This document shows, in pieces, positions 34,224-45,486 of a DNA stretch of 64,000 nucleotides. Both the position numbers and the translations under genes were made by a program. Source of the stretch: Kappaphycus alvarezii (taxonomy: Eukaryota > Rhodophyta > Florideophyceae > Gigartinales > Solieriaceae). The notes under the pieces are model-generated. The model did not search any database. It was not told the origin of the DNA and saw nothing but the letters and a program-made list of their open reading frames with translations. Within the stretch, counting starts at the first letter, position 1; every line of letters starts with the position of its first letter. The stretch lies in NCBI GenBank assembly GCA_002205965.3, contig NADL03000450.1:496001-560000 (forward strand), in the 5' to 3' direction.

Positions 34224-35993
34224 TCACCTACTCCACTCTGTGATCCATCCCATTTCCGCTTCCTCCCCAACTTGCTTCAATCGTAGTTCGTCACCATCAG
34301 AGATTTCCTTTGAAGATGTCGCAGCCACCTTCTTTGTTTTCTTCGTCCCGCCGGATCCCCCACGATTGAAAAATCCACGACTGAAACCCTTACCAAATCG
34401 TTTTCCTCTTGTTGACTTTCTCCGCGGCGACTTGCTCCCTCCTCTCCTCTTCCTCTCCTCCTTTTCCTTTTCCTCTCGCTCCATCTCCAACAATTCCATT
34501 AAAAGTCCTCCCTGTCCAACTTTTCGTCCCCCATCATCTCTGTTGTACTATTACTCTCATCTGTCACGGATGACTCGACTGAAGCTGCCGATCCAATCAC
34601 ATTAGTCGACGTCGCACGCTTCACTGATCCCGCATGCCCCCCGTCAAATCCAGATACTCCTCACTCATCATCCCATACAACACTCTCATCCGGCACAAAT
34701 CCCTGTCCCATTTCAACTCGGCTTGGCTCATTTTCATCGCCTTCGTAAACCTCCACTAAATTCACAACACCCCCTCTCTCATCTGCCTCTCCGCATTCTC
34801 CACACCTTATTCCACTCCCCTTTCATCTTCTCCCCTTCCAATTCTGCCCACTTGCTCCATCCGCTGCCTCGAATCCTCCTCCTCACTCTCCCCACCCTCT
34901 ACCAACTTGCCTGACTTAGCAGTTCTTCATGCTCAGCTCTTGCTTGTGCTAATGCTAATGCAAGAGGTGACTTCCTGTGTGGTCGTTTGCGAGTCTTAAA
35001 CGATGCCGCCACTCCACCTGGGTCACATGGGTTCACTGAATGACACTTTCTTCTGCAACTTTTGCACACTTCCATTGTCCACGTTCACCTGCATACCGGG
35101 CACGGCTTGCGCATCCATCACTCCTTCCCATACTTGGTTTCCTGGTCGGTATCTTTCCACGTGACATGCGTGCAGGTCTCGCTTAGGGCTGCGGTTTTCT
35201 ACGGGAGATCCGCTGCCTGCGGTCGTTGATGGGGTGAGTCCGTCAGGATGGGTGCAGTGTTTGTTGGCTTTTTCGCGGAGGTAAGCTCTGAGGACGGCGG
35301 GCCGGGTGAGGACACCTGGGTTGAACGAGGGGTTTTGTTCTCCTCGGGCGCTGTGTGGAGGGTTATAAGAATCAGAATAGGGCGCTGGGTTGTGGTGCGA
35401 GGTGAGTTTGAGTGGTGTTGGTGTTGGAGTTGTTGGGACTTTGTACAGGGCTGTTGACAGTGAGAGGTTGGTGATTCTGTGGTCAATATCGGCGAGACGA
35501 CGTTGGACAATGCCACGTGCTTGAAGGCGGAACGCTCTGCATAGTAGGTGTCTTCGCCGAGGACCTAGAACCACGGTAATGTGGTTGGTGTCGATAACTT
35601 GGCCTGACAGGTAGAGTCTTGGAGCTACGGGAATAAGACCTGGGTGGTTGAGACGGTGAGGGAGGGAAAAGAGACGACGGGAAAGGGAATGATACGAGAG
35701 ACGGGATTGGTCAAGGTGGGATAGGGAGGATGGGGATGTAAAGGGGTAGGACGAAGGCATGGTTCATGTAGATGACCAGGGGGCGGAGAACGATGGTGCA
35801 GCGGAATGAACAACTGAAGGGGATGGGAAGGGGGTAAAAAATCTGCGGGGTAAGCAGGGGCGGAGTGGAAACGAAAGCTTTCGACAAGGGGAACGGAGGA
35901 ACGGGGGAACTGGGGTTGGTGGAAAGCGGCGGTCGAACCGAATGCTTTAGATTTGCTGATAGCAGAGAATATAGAGCCAATTCTGGATAGCAT
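34224..35993 (-). CDS. URI/prefoldin-alpha-like protein, frames disrupted
   Basis: Successive minus-strand frames give one plausible protein. It has an N-terminus from about 35993 (MLSRIGSIFSAISKSK), then a block read across two frames near 35.55-35.62 kb: SGQVIDTNHITVVLG followed by EDTYYAERSAFKHVA and QRRLADIDHRI. That pattern (TN-x-VLVxLG...Y-x-E-x-SA...RR) is the prefoldin-alpha fold signature of unconventional prefoldin URI. Further on are KKVSFSEP (35030-35055), an Ala/Arg-rich helix (34940-35015), an acidic stretch (34700-34760), and a Lys/Arg-rich tail (SPRRKSTRGKRFGK) ending at 34224. URI proteins act in co-chaperone assembly of RNA polymerases. The assignment rests mainly on the one block, so it is tentative. 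Confidence 0.45.
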
Positions 35994-37255
35994 CGAACCG
36001 GCTTGTTTCGACGGCCCGATGCGGTGTGTATCGAACAGCGTTGGCGCTCTTTACAAGTGGAAAGGCAAACTGGACAGGCCACACCCCATGGGGCCTGCCG
36101 TGCTGTATTAAATGCCATGTACAGAAGTGTACAGTAGTGTACTGCGAAAGCATCTGTACTGTACACTACACTACTGTTCATTTCTGCCTCGCTGCGGCTT
36201 TGTACGCCACATTGTGAGCAGTCATTTGTTAAATTCATGATCTGTAAAGAAATAACAGTAGATTCCACCTTTACAGTACTGGGACTGTACCAGTCACAGC
36301 AATGCCGATAAGGGTAATTGTGTACTTTTGTACAGCATGCCGGGGGGGCATGACGGGCGTGTCCATGCTGTGTTTGAAAATTTCAAAAACCCAAATCGCG
36401 CCCTTGTGACAGAAAAATCTACACCCAGGCGCGCAGGGCCATTACACCGTCACAGTCTAGTCCTACTGTCAGCATACGGCACCACCACATTTCTGTGATG
36501 GCTTTCATTTATCGGAAAATTCCATTGGCATGCAGTGTAGAAAAGCCTGCACCACTGCTCTGATAAATATGTACGACACAACGAATCCCGAGTCGCTGCA
36601 CAAAGTCATGTCGTCGCCCCGACCTCCCAAGTACTTTACTGTAGTGCAACACGCTCCTGTGTGGGAAGGAATGTGGAATATTCAACCTTGCACTGAGTAC
36701 TTTGTTGGAGTGAGCGAGGCCGCTGCGCTGTTTCAAAACGAGATGTGAGGTTGAACAAAGCGGGCCGACAGCAAAAACCAATGGTCGGGATCATACCGTA
36801 TTGCCTGTCATGATATATGGTATAGTGCGCCCCTCCTGACAAGCGCGATTTTTGCAAAATTTACCGCCGTTTTCTCCCTACAAAACCTGCATGAATCAAC
36901 ATCGTTAAGACACATACAGGCAATACAGTAAAATGCTGTACCCACGTTATGACCAACACCGGACAGCAACTACCGTACAGTACAGTCCACCACTGTGGCA
37001 GGTTTTGTTTGACGGCCGACCATCCGCCAATCCAGCTCAGGATACTGTACTGTACTGTACAACGATACAACAAACCCGCATCGGACCCAAACGGTCCGTC
37101 AATTCCTTGGGCCGCCAGCAGCAACCCCCGTCCCGTTTGTGATCCAACCCGCGTGATCCGCCCAAATCCCTTCCGCGCTCAAAACATCGCACCCACCCCC
37201 CCCCCCCCAAACGCACCACCCGGTTCCCCCGCTCGCAACCCACACACCACCCACA
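35994..37255. promoter_or_regulatory. Divergent intergenic region rich in ACTGTACAGT motifs
   Basis: It lies between the URI-like gene (minus) and LSm2 (plus), so it should hold both promoters. It contains clusters of GTACAGTAGTGTACTG-type sequence (36120-36180), TACAGTACTGGGACTGTACC (36272-36293) and a run of ACTGTACTGTACTGTAC (37043-37060). A C13-type homopolymer run sits 50 bp before the LSm2 start. No gene was supported; short open frames here mirror each other on both strands. Confidence 0.5.
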
Positions 37256-37548
37256 ATGCTCTTCTTTTCCTTCTTCAAGACACTCGAATCAAAGTCCGTA
37301 ACCGTCGAGCTGAAAAACGACCTCATGATCCGCGGCATTCTCCACAGCGTCGATCAATACCTCAACTGCAAGCTCGAGCAAGTTCAAGTACTAAACGGTG
37401 ACAAACACCCGCACCTTCTCTCAATCTCCACCGTCTTTATTCGAGGCCGTCCGTCGCGCTACGTACATCTCAACCCCGCCGACGTCGACATGACCCTTCT
37501 ACAAGATGCCACCCGTCGCGAGTACCGCCAGGGTCGCAATGCCCCTAA
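37256..37548 (+). CDS. LSM2: LSm2, U6 snRNA-associated Sm-like protein
   Basis: From the ATG at 37256 the protein begins M-L-F-F-S-F-F-K-T-L and contains VELKNDLMIRGILHSVDQYLN (Sm1 motif) and STVFIRGRPSRYVHL (Sm2 motif), then LLQDATRRE at residues ~83-91. This is the full length of eukaryotic LSm2 (~95 aa). LSm2 is part of the LSm1-7 (mRNA decay) and LSm2-8 (U6 snRNP) rings. As read, the frame continues for 364 codons antisense to the neighbouring lyase gene. One missing base in the GGG near 37531 would place a TAA at 37546-37548, giving a normal 97-aa protein, and I favour that end. Confidence 0.85.
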
Positions 37549-37588
37549 CCCGGCCCTATGGCCCCTTACCCGACCCAAACACACACAC

Positions 37589-38667
37589 TCATTTCTCACC
37601 GCGCTGCTCAAACTCGCCACAAAAAGCACGCATGCTCGGGGGATCTTGCTCAGGTCCACCCCGGCCTTATTTGCCGCTGCGATCACTTCGTCGCTCAGTT
37701 GCGATTTCTTGTTCCCATCGTCCTTTTTCATCGAACTAAACCCCGACCCGAACGCGCTGTTCGCCGATGGCGGCTGCGCACTGTTCACAGTTCCCCATCT
37801 TGGTCGCCTTCCTCCTGTCAGTCCCGGTTTCTTCTCAGCCTCCTCGGCGTTTTCATTGGCCTGTGTCGCATCCATTGCGCCGGGACCGTGTAGCAGCAAC
37901 TCGTCGACTAGTTTGATCACATCCACCCCTGCCATGTCGTCCGCTTTCATGTCCGACTCTTCTTGCACTCCTACTCGACTTTCTGTTGCAAACGTGGCTG
38001 TGCTGAAACCGCCAAATCGTCTCACTGTTGATACTCGGTTTACAACGTCACTTCCATCGAAAGAGAATTTTTCCACCACCTCCCCACCGTCATACTCTGT
38101 TTGCAGATTGAGGTCGTCTTCACTGTCCAACCAATACTTGCCTACAATTGGTACCACCTCTGCGTATCCTCTATCGCGTAACATACGACCCTCTCGCCCT
38201 CTTTCCCCTCATCGCCTACTAACGCAAATACAGTCTCCCCTTCATGGTTTTCCCCTTCCTGATCCCATGCCAATGTCGCTTTCCATGACACATGACATCC
38301 ACCTTGACACAAGTCAGGTTCAATGTCATGAGCACGACATAATTCTATAATGCGAGAGTCGGATGGCGGTAGACACTCCATTTTGATTTCTGACTCGCCT
38401 GATTCCGACCGTTTGAACGCAATGATGCGTCACACGCCACGAATGCCATTTGCCCTCCCGGTTTCGAAAGAATTCCATGGCATCTCGACTCTCAACGCGC
38501 GGCGGGGCTGGAGGTATGAATGGCAGCGTGGGTAAGTTTCGTTGTTCGGCATGGTGCACTTGGGAGGTGGTGTGAAAAAGCGAGGCACTGTGCGTGGGGC
38601 GGATGCGGATGAAGTGGAGGTTTGGGGAGGAATAAGGTGGAGGTGGGGTGTTTGGGATGAAGGCCAT
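37589..38667 (-). CDS. S-type (CpcS/CpeS family) phycobiliprotein bilin lyase, plastid-targeted
   Basis: The start ATG at 38667 has an ACCATGG context. Residues 1 to ~60 are rich in Pro, Ser, Thr and His with few acids, like a transit peptide. The lyase domain then reads DAMEFFRNREGKWHSWR, IAFKRSESGESEI, CRAHDIEP, VSWKATLAWDQEGENHEG (38.2-38.3 kb), LRDRGYAEVVPIVGKYW and STVRRFGGFSTATF (38.05 kb). These are the conserved blocks of CpcS/CpeS lyases, which attach phycobilins to cysteines of phycobiliproteins in cyanobacteria and red algae. A two-base and a one-base loss separate the segments. An unusual ~110-aa extension follows the domain and contains a hydrophilic linker and SDEVIAAANKAGVDLSKIP. 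One missing T near 37610 gives a stop at 37589-37591, just past LSm2. Confidence 0.8.
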
Positions 38668-39479
38668 GGTGGGGGACGGCGTCTAGGGGGGAGAGGGAGT
38701 TTTCGAGAGGATAGTGCAGGTGGTGGTTTGTTGGGGGAGGATACTAAAGTGTGGTTTCACTGAAGATATCGGACGGAGGGCTGTCTGCAATTCGCTTGCG
38801 GAAAACTTGTTGAAGGCGTGGACGGCTGTCTTAGTTTAGTTTTCTCAACGTGTTCGCTTTGAGAGCTGGAGAGTTGCAACTACAGAAGGTAGGGGTTGCC
38901 AACAATATGTTAAGTGTTGAGAAACTGGGAAACCGAGGTTCAATAGTTGTGCGACACGAGAAACACGTGTTATTTGTTGTTGAGCGTTGGCTTCCTCGCA
39001 GTTATCCAAATGTTAATTACAGAAACTTGCAGGGCGTAATTTCTATTTATTTCGGCACTTGTACTGCACTGTACATACAGTATCATACAGTACAGGAATA
39101 TTTCGTGTCGCTTATTTTTAGGGCCTAATATCTCTGCTGCTCTGGACGTTTATGTTTGGGCCACCAGCGTGATTAGACGCGCGCTATAGACCGCAAGCAA
39201 TCCTAACCATGGCAACAGCGTGTCAAAAACGGCGCTGAGGAGTTGGCTTGTGCGACGACGAATCACCTCCGTTGAGGAATGATGGCAGCATGCCATGGCC
39301 AGAGAAAGCGCGTTGAGGGAACGGGCAGTTTTAGCGAAGGGGGCAACGACGGATTCAAAGGGATTAGAAAGCAACTGGAAAATTTCACGCCAGTGATCAC
39401 ACACAGTATGCCTTGGCATACTGTACATATATAGTGCTATACCGGAACTTGAGGCGTAGAGAGGTACTTACGAGAATCG
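38668..39479. other. Intergenic downstream of the first gene island
   Basis: The first ~150 bp should contain the lyase promoter. A TGTACTGCACTGTACATACAG cluster lies at 39061-39090. Open frames 38850-39128 (+) and 39150-39428 (-, 92 codons, fairly hydrophobic) have no recognised family. I see nothing firmly coding. Confidence 0.4.
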
Positions 39480-39735
39480 GTGCTATTCGGTAGAGCACGT
39501 GAGAGTCGGCGGATACTTGGCCTCGCCTTCCGACACAGTGGTGCCGCTGCTTTCCTTCAAGCGCACCCAGCGACTGCCACAAAAGTTCCCCCGCCCGCTA
39601 TTTGTAGCGTAATGTTACGCTGCCACCTCGTTCTCCCAGTCTACACAGACCCGTGCCGCTGAACTGTTACCACTGCCAGCAACCGCTGGATGTCTACGGT
39701 GATCAAAGTCGCCCTGTATGATAGAGGCCGCCGAT
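39480..39735 (+). pseudogene. RLE-3: short fragment of the non-LTR-type tail, plus strand
   Basis: Plus-strand reading gives LGLAFRHSGAAAFLQAHP, LRCHLVLPVYTD, then in the next frame N-C-Y-H-C-x4-LDVYGDQ. This matches the GAGAFL / LxxPV / CxxC...D-x-x-GDH series of RLE-1 and RLE-2. It ends before the RPAD nuclease block. It is the only copy of the four on the plus strand. Confidence 0.55.
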
Positions 39736-40122
39736 GTACGATAGGGTAGGGTTGGATAATAGGGATATTACGTACGCGAAATTTGAAATGCAGTGAGTCA
39801 AAATTCTTGCACGCGTTGCAACGTGTTATACGCCTTGCAGAATTCCGCAAACATTGAGTGAAGAACCGAGCATAATTGTGGGTACTTTCCACAGAGAAAA
39901 TTCAGCACACCTACACATACAAAAATAAAATGGTTTTCGTATGTTGATAAGTCATTCTTTTGCACGTTTTCGTATGTTGAGAGGTCATTTTTGTGCACGG
40001 TTCGATTCCTTGCCGAAAGGAGGCCTAGATTGCATCTTTTTTACTGAATACGACCAAAAAGTACCCAAATTACTACGTTTTACTGCATGAACAGAAGAAA
40101 AGAGCAGGTACAGGATAACGGG
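39736..40122. repeat. Spacer with a 33-bp direct repeat (39934-39999)
   Basis: Two adjacent 33-bp units start TTTTCGTATGTTGA at 39934 and 39967 and end TGCACG, differing at about five positions. No gene was recognised around it. Confidence 0.7.
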
Positions 40123-42294
40123 TCAATTTGGGAAAGCTTCCCCAAACATCGTCTTGTTCACTTCCGACCTCATTTGCATCCTCCCATCCATTTCAAAGTC
40201 CTCTGGGCACTCCTCGTCCTCCAGGGCCTCCATCAGGGCGGTAGCTGGGGTCTCCTTGGAGCTCTCGACGGTTGAAACGACCAAGTATGCAACAAACAGG
40301 TAAGAACGAATCGGATTTTCCTTCTCTTTTGCACTTTGTCCGCGACCCCCACGGCTTCTCCCAGCAATTCCACCACGCACTCTCTTCTTCTCTCTCTCTC
40401 TGCTCGAGGGCGACTAAATTTCCAACTTTATTCGCCTTAGCCTTTAGCAAGCGCTCTTTTTCTACCGCAACGATGCGATGTTCGGGTTCCAAGTGCCGAT
40501 GCAGTTTATAGCGCCAAGTCTCAACTCGCTTTCTTCTACCTTCTTGTTCCTTTGCAAACTTTGCTTTTTACGTTCCCTTATGACTGCTTCTTGTGCTGAC
40601 TTAGCCTGACGGGTTTCTTGAATAAGCTTATCCACAATTGTACGTACAGTAACACATTCCGATGGGGCCCCGGCGGGGTACAGAATGCGAACTGGGATTT
40701 TCTTGTTGATGCTAACATCTGTGCATGAGCTATAGTCTGGGGTAGAATTTGAGCTGCTGCCAAAGCCTCGGTGAACAATGCCGTTCACAGTCTCTTGTTT
40801 TTTTAAGAAACAGAAGGCGCGTTGAAGTTTTGTTGAAATTGGAGCGGCAGTTTGCAGGATATTGGTAATCTCTTGGAACGTCTTCTTGTCAGACTTTCTT
40901 GCTACATATCCACCTAGCCCAGATGCTATAGAGGCGTTTTCAAGCCGTTGGACTCGACTTTCGACTTTCGCTGCGGCGCCTTCGAAAGGTTTCCGAAAGT
41001 TCAGTGCAAATACCGGTTAAATGGGTAAATTCCTGTGACATGGAACGATGAATTGATATGTGCCGGGGTAATTGTATCGAAAGCATAAATTGCGCACGCC
41101 AAGTTCAAGTTAACCTTAGAAGTATCAACGTTTCCTTGTCGAGCAAATTCATCTCGAATCTCTTTCATCGCCACTTTGAACCGTTTGTTAATCTGTTGAT
41201 CACAAGGCTGGAGTGAGGAAATGAAATTTATTGACCGCGTTTACAACTGTCGAGCAATTACGATTTGCGCACTCCACCTGCCATCCAATGTCCTTTCGTG
41301 ACGCATGAACGTCTAGCACCAAAACATAGGACTCCTTCGAAAGATACTTGCAGGCGTAGTTATCCATGTGCTTCACGAATGCAGCGAGTATGGGACCTTC
41401 CATAGAACCGTTTTCGGACACTTTAATGACGGCTTTGTCAACTGGGAACCAATCGGGTTCCGTGAACCTTGCTATGATCCCACTTGGCTTTGCATTAAAA
41501 CTCCTGACTGAAGCCCACCACTTCCTAGAAAGACGTTTATCTGCAATGATAAATAAAGGAGGTGCCAGGAGACCAGATTTAGAAGCTGAAATAACCGCTT
41601 TGGCGTGTTTAATGGAGCTATGAGATGATTTATAGACTTAAACCCCAGAATTCTCAGTAGACGAAGAAAATCCGCTGAAGCTTACCATACGTTGCATCGA
41701 CAACAGTCTCGTCCATGTTCCACAGACGAAGAGGGTTGGAGAGTAGACCCGGATTCTCCGGCTCCAGACCTTCCATTCTCTTAAAGGATGATTGCACGTG
41801 AGCCTCATACTCAGCTGCCAATTTTGCGGCCCCTTGTTTAGATGCCTACCGTAAGTCACATCCGGATTTGAGTTCTGAACGTCCGAATGGCGTCTGGACC
41901 TGGCACGCTGTTCTTCCAGCCTTCGTGTCCATCTGCAGCTATCCGGCCGAGGACATACTTGAAGCTCTGCACATCAGCTGCGAAACCAGACAAGATGTAT
42001 TTATCATTGATTCCTTGACCATTTCTTTTTCTGTCTGTGAGAGATCAGAAGGGCGACCAACTTGAGGTTCATCGGATAGCAGCTTTTGCAGCTCTTCAGT
42101 GTTCTCTGCTGCAAGAAGCGTCTTAATTTTTCCAACACACGTCTTGGATACCTCAGTCATCATTTAAATCTCTCGTAAGAATGGGCTTTTTTCTTAATGA
42201 GTTCCAAAGCTTTGCGGCTGCGTTTGGATTAGTCTTGTGCCTTTTGAAGTCTCTCGCGGCGTCTCTTAGCCTGCTGAATCATACTGTGTGGCAT
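40123..42294 (-). pseudogene. pogo/Tigger-like (DDE_1 family) transposase
   Basis: From the ATG at 42294 the reading gives a basic N-terminus (MPHSMIQQAKRRRERLQKAQ), and an HTH-type region with SKTCVGKI and GRPSDLSQTEKEM (41939-42163). The DDE_1 core has W-N-M-D-E-T near 41715 (first Asp), LAPPLFIIADKRL (41540-41580), YVLVLDVHASR near 41310 (second Asp) and LQPCDQQINKRFK near 41190 (third Asp), then HVTGIYPFN near 41030. All three catalytic Asp are present, but frames change several times and stops occur. The 40123-40788 part (coiled coil, AKSAQEAVIRERKKQ) is probably the C-terminal extension; that link is less certain. Confidence 0.75.
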
Positions 42295-42435
42295 GGTGAT
42301 TGTCCTGTCTGCAGAGTCCGGGAAGAACTTAATGGACAGAGAATCTGTACTTTGATAGCTTTTTCGGTTGTTTAGATTTGGCGCGAAATGTCCCAAATTA
42401 ACCCATGCCCCAAATTTGCCCACTGTGGAAAGTAG

Positions 42436-43522
42436 TTGGTGAGTTCACGTGAGAAATTCTGTGCGCAGAAAAAAGCGGGAACAGATCCTCTCAAACGGTC
42501 CGACTCGACCACCACCGGCAAAAAAAGGCAGAGCTCAGGCCTGACCACAGCCCTTCAGAAACCAACAATAGACTTTGCCCAAACACCACTCCCCTCTATC
42601 CCTGTCCCCCCTCTCCCTGATACATCGTCTCTTCCGCATGCACAGCAAGCCGCTCTCGAGGCTTGCACCCTGCCGAACCGTGTACACATAAGCTTGGCCG
42701 GCGGACGCGCTTTCCAGCGAAGACGACGTTGTACTCATAAGACAGTTCGCCGCTGTCCAAGCGCAAATAGCTCCGAATGGGGAAACAAGCGAGCGCTTCG
42801 AGTAACTGCGGCCAAAGCAAAATGGGGATCCGTTTAAGACAGATATAAACGGTTGCAGGAACGATTTGATGCTATGACAGAATGGAAAGGCGCATGAGTG
42901 GCGTTGGAGGAGAGCTCGAGGAGCTACAAGAGCTCTCAAGCGTAATGCGCGACACTTCCTCCGACTTCGACGAAAAGCGAAACGCCAAGCGACAAAAAGT
43001 GGCAGACGAAGAGGCGCGAAAGGAGCTACTGGGAACGGAAATCAGGAAGTACGCGACACAGTGCCGAGAGGATAGTGATGAAGATGCGGTTGTAGTCCTT
43101 GAAGATGGGGATGAGGTGCAAGATAGTTATATAGGAAGCATGTCTGGTAGTGGGAGAAAAACAAAAAAAAGGAAAGCCATAACTATGATAGAGGAGAGAC
43201 TGCCGCCTTTACTGCAGCTTTAGAAGGGAAACGCTCGAAGAAATGAGATCGAGTTGCAGCATCTGGAGCTGGATTGGTAACGCGTTGAGGAAGAGAAAGT
43301 TGAGCGCGAGCGCGCTCATCATAAAGGAGAGAAGAACAGGAGGCAGCTCAGAAAATGGAGCTTGAAAAGTTCCGTATTATGATGGATGTTCTCCAGCAGG
43401 CTCAGTCTATTGGTCGTAACCTGAGTGCAGGGGAGCGTTTAGAGGATCCAAGCTTTGCGGCAGGTGATCAGTATGGAGAAAATAGCGGGAAAGGCGGAGC
43501 GAAGCGGAGGGATTTAGCGTAG
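42436..43522 (+). pseudogene. Harbinger-2 accessory Myb/SANT-like protein
   Basis: The reading across frames gives KAKWGSV then DRYKRLQERFDAMTEWKG (42805-42890), followed by MSGVGGELEELQEL (42897 on), a basic/acidic central region and a C-terminal coiled coil with KMELEKFRIMMDVLQQAQSIG (43350-43420). The stop is at 43520-43522. A Myb/SANT-type DNA-binding region followed by GVGGE-ELxELQ and a long coiled coil is typical of transposon accessory proteins. It faces a Harbinger-type transposase remnant at 44.3-44.7 kb, the same convergent layout as Harbinger-1. Confidence 0.55.
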
Positions 43523-44269
43523 GGCGGCGCCTCTCCAATCTCATGCAGTTAGCCTTCACGCAGGATGTTAACCCACGAAAGCAGTTTTGTTTTCTCGGTA
43601 AGGAGGGTGACGCTAGATGACTTTACAGATCATTACTGTAACACAGTTCGGACGCTCTGCCCTGACGGAATGCGAGCAAGATAGCCGCGGCCACGCTAAA
43701 TCACACAGCAAAACTGATGTGCTGACGCAAGTAGTGCAGAATTTTGGCTGATGTAGGACAAGATTTGTACGAGATTCGGTTAGTACGGTCATTTAGGAGT
43801 TGGGCAGCGGGGGAGTTGCCTATAGGGATTTATAGTTGGCGGGGATCATGGTGGCCCAGATGGGAGTTGAAAAATTCGAGGCAGGGAATGGGGGTGCGCA
43901 AAGGAAAGAGCTTCTGCCCGGGGAGAGGACGGAGCCGTAATTTGCTTTTGGACGGATGGGCGAGGGTGAATAATATGATAGGTCTGGTAGTGTAGCCCTG
44001 CTTGTTTATCCCCAGTTGCTGTCAGCTGCGGCTTCTTGTAACCCTTGATTTAAGTGTAACAAGGTTTACCAAATGCGTTAATTTATATACGTGGCTAAGT
44101 TAGGCGGGGTACAGCAGAATTACTTCGAAATCTGGTTACTGTACATGCATGTCCTGAAATTGTACAGCAGCATGGTTGCAAGATACATAGTTCCACTGGC
44201 GCTTATAAAACACGCAGCTTCCGCATACAATCCATTGTTATCCGGTACATTTTCAGCTCTTTAAAGAGC
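43523..44269. other. Spacer between the two Harbinger-2 genes
   Basis: No gene supported. An open frame at 43744-43995 (83 codons, Trp/Arg-rich) has no recognised similarity. TTACTGTACATGCATG occurs near 44143. Confidence 0.4.
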
Positions 44270-44690
44270 TATTACACCGTATCTACCCTGTGGCCATAGC
44301 TAAATTAAATGCCCGCTGATCTTGGTGAGCACTGAGCCTGAAATGGGACTTGAAGATAAGATCTTTGATTGTTCCCGCTGTCTCCATATAAACAGTAGTT
44401 TTTGACCGTTTACAACCATGCATTCATCAAGCTGACCATCTAAACCGGAGCGTGAATACAACGTGTAATCATGTCTCCTTCGCTAACGGGGCCGTATCCA
44501 TGAAGTAACAACCCATCTGGGCAAACCAATGCTTGAATTTTTAGTGCTTGGAACCTTTTATGTCTGTTGTAAACAAAGTTGTGCAAACTTCGGTCACTTG
44601 GCCTAGCAATCGCAATATTTGTTCACTCTATAAACCCGACGCAGTTCTAAAGCGCATGCATCTTGTCTATAAATTGTGGGTCTATGAGAG
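44270..44690 (-). pseudogene. Harbinger-2 DDE_Tnp_4-type transposase remnant
   Basis: Minus-strand reading with stops and frame changes gives N-C-V-G-F-I-E, then TNIAIARPSDRSLHNFVYNRHKR and LKIQALVCPDGLLLHGYGPVSEGD, then H-D-Y-T-L-Y-S-R-S-G-L in another frame and L-Y-G-D-S-G. These are the successive catalytic blocks of Harbinger DDE transposases (GFIDGT...RP, NGHKR...KFQ...PDGL, HD, YGD). The N-terminal part is missing, probably displaced by the Copia-D insertion at 44959. Confidence 0.7.
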
Positions 44691-44958
44691 CTAGTTAGTT
44701 AGTAAAGGCCTTTTGTATACACTGCAATGGCGCATATATATTTCGCGGCTTCTGCGCTTAATCAAGGCTATAAGAATTGGACGCCAGGCGTTTATGCTCC
44801 GCGTAGGAACCGTCTTGGTGTGGGAGCGTAAGCTCGCCCTTGCGACCATGAGGAATGTGGTGCGAGAGTTGAGAGGGGAGAAGGGTGAAGAGGCCTTTTA
44901 ATAGTAACACTCCTGTAATCAACTTTCTATTGCGTAAAGCCAGTTCTGAAATTGTGGG

Positions 44959-45232
44959 TGTGAAGATGGTTGCGACTGGAGACTACTGTGTTGCTCGCTT
45001 ACGTTTTTCGAGGCTTTTAGTTGTAATTGAATTACAGCAATTCGAGTTTCACGCTAGCGGCGCTGATAATATATGTGACAGGTCTTTCGGCCGACTAGGG
45101 TTCGAACGACCCCTGTCGCCGTTGCTTTGTTCGTAGAACATCTTTGCCCGTTCTGTTCCGCCGAGGGAGAGAGCCCCGCGAAGAACCAGGTCGGTCGAAG
45201 GCCTGCCCACGAACGTCGCGAAGGCAACGACA
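44959..45232 (+). repeat. Copia-D 5' LTR
   Basis: 274 bp, TG...CA. It includes GCTGATAATA (TATA-like, ~45061), a GGTTCGAACGACC stretch and GAACCAGGTCGGTCGAAGG, all also present in the 3' LTR. The two LTRs differ at some tens of positions, so the insertion is not recent, or the sequence is noisy. No TGG-type primer-binding site follows directly. Confidence 0.9.
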
Positions 45233-45486
45233 CTAACTAGTAAGTTGCTTTACCCCTCTACGTTACCTTTTCCCCCCTTCAACCACCGCACATCTTCCCC
45301 CCTCACCCACTCCTGACCCTTTCCCCCTCAACCACCGCACCATCTCCCCACTCATCCACTGCACACCCTCCCCCCCCTCAACCAAAGCAAACTCCCTTAC
45401 CTCCTCAACCACTGCCTCTTCCCCCACCGGTCCCAAGTCTCTTTGTTCTCTTACGGGCAATGTCGCTACTGTTGTTTAGATTGTTG

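Noticed and set aside
33800..34920. Plus-strand Ser/Pro/Leu-rich open frames
   Set aside because: They are mirrors of the purine-rich coding strand of the minus-strand URI-like gene or of pyrimidine-rich spacer, with no domain.
37549..38350. 364-aa LSm2 fusion protein
   Set aside because: LSm2 is complete at ~95 aa; the remainder is antisense to the bilin lyase exon and has no domain. One missing base explains the run-on.
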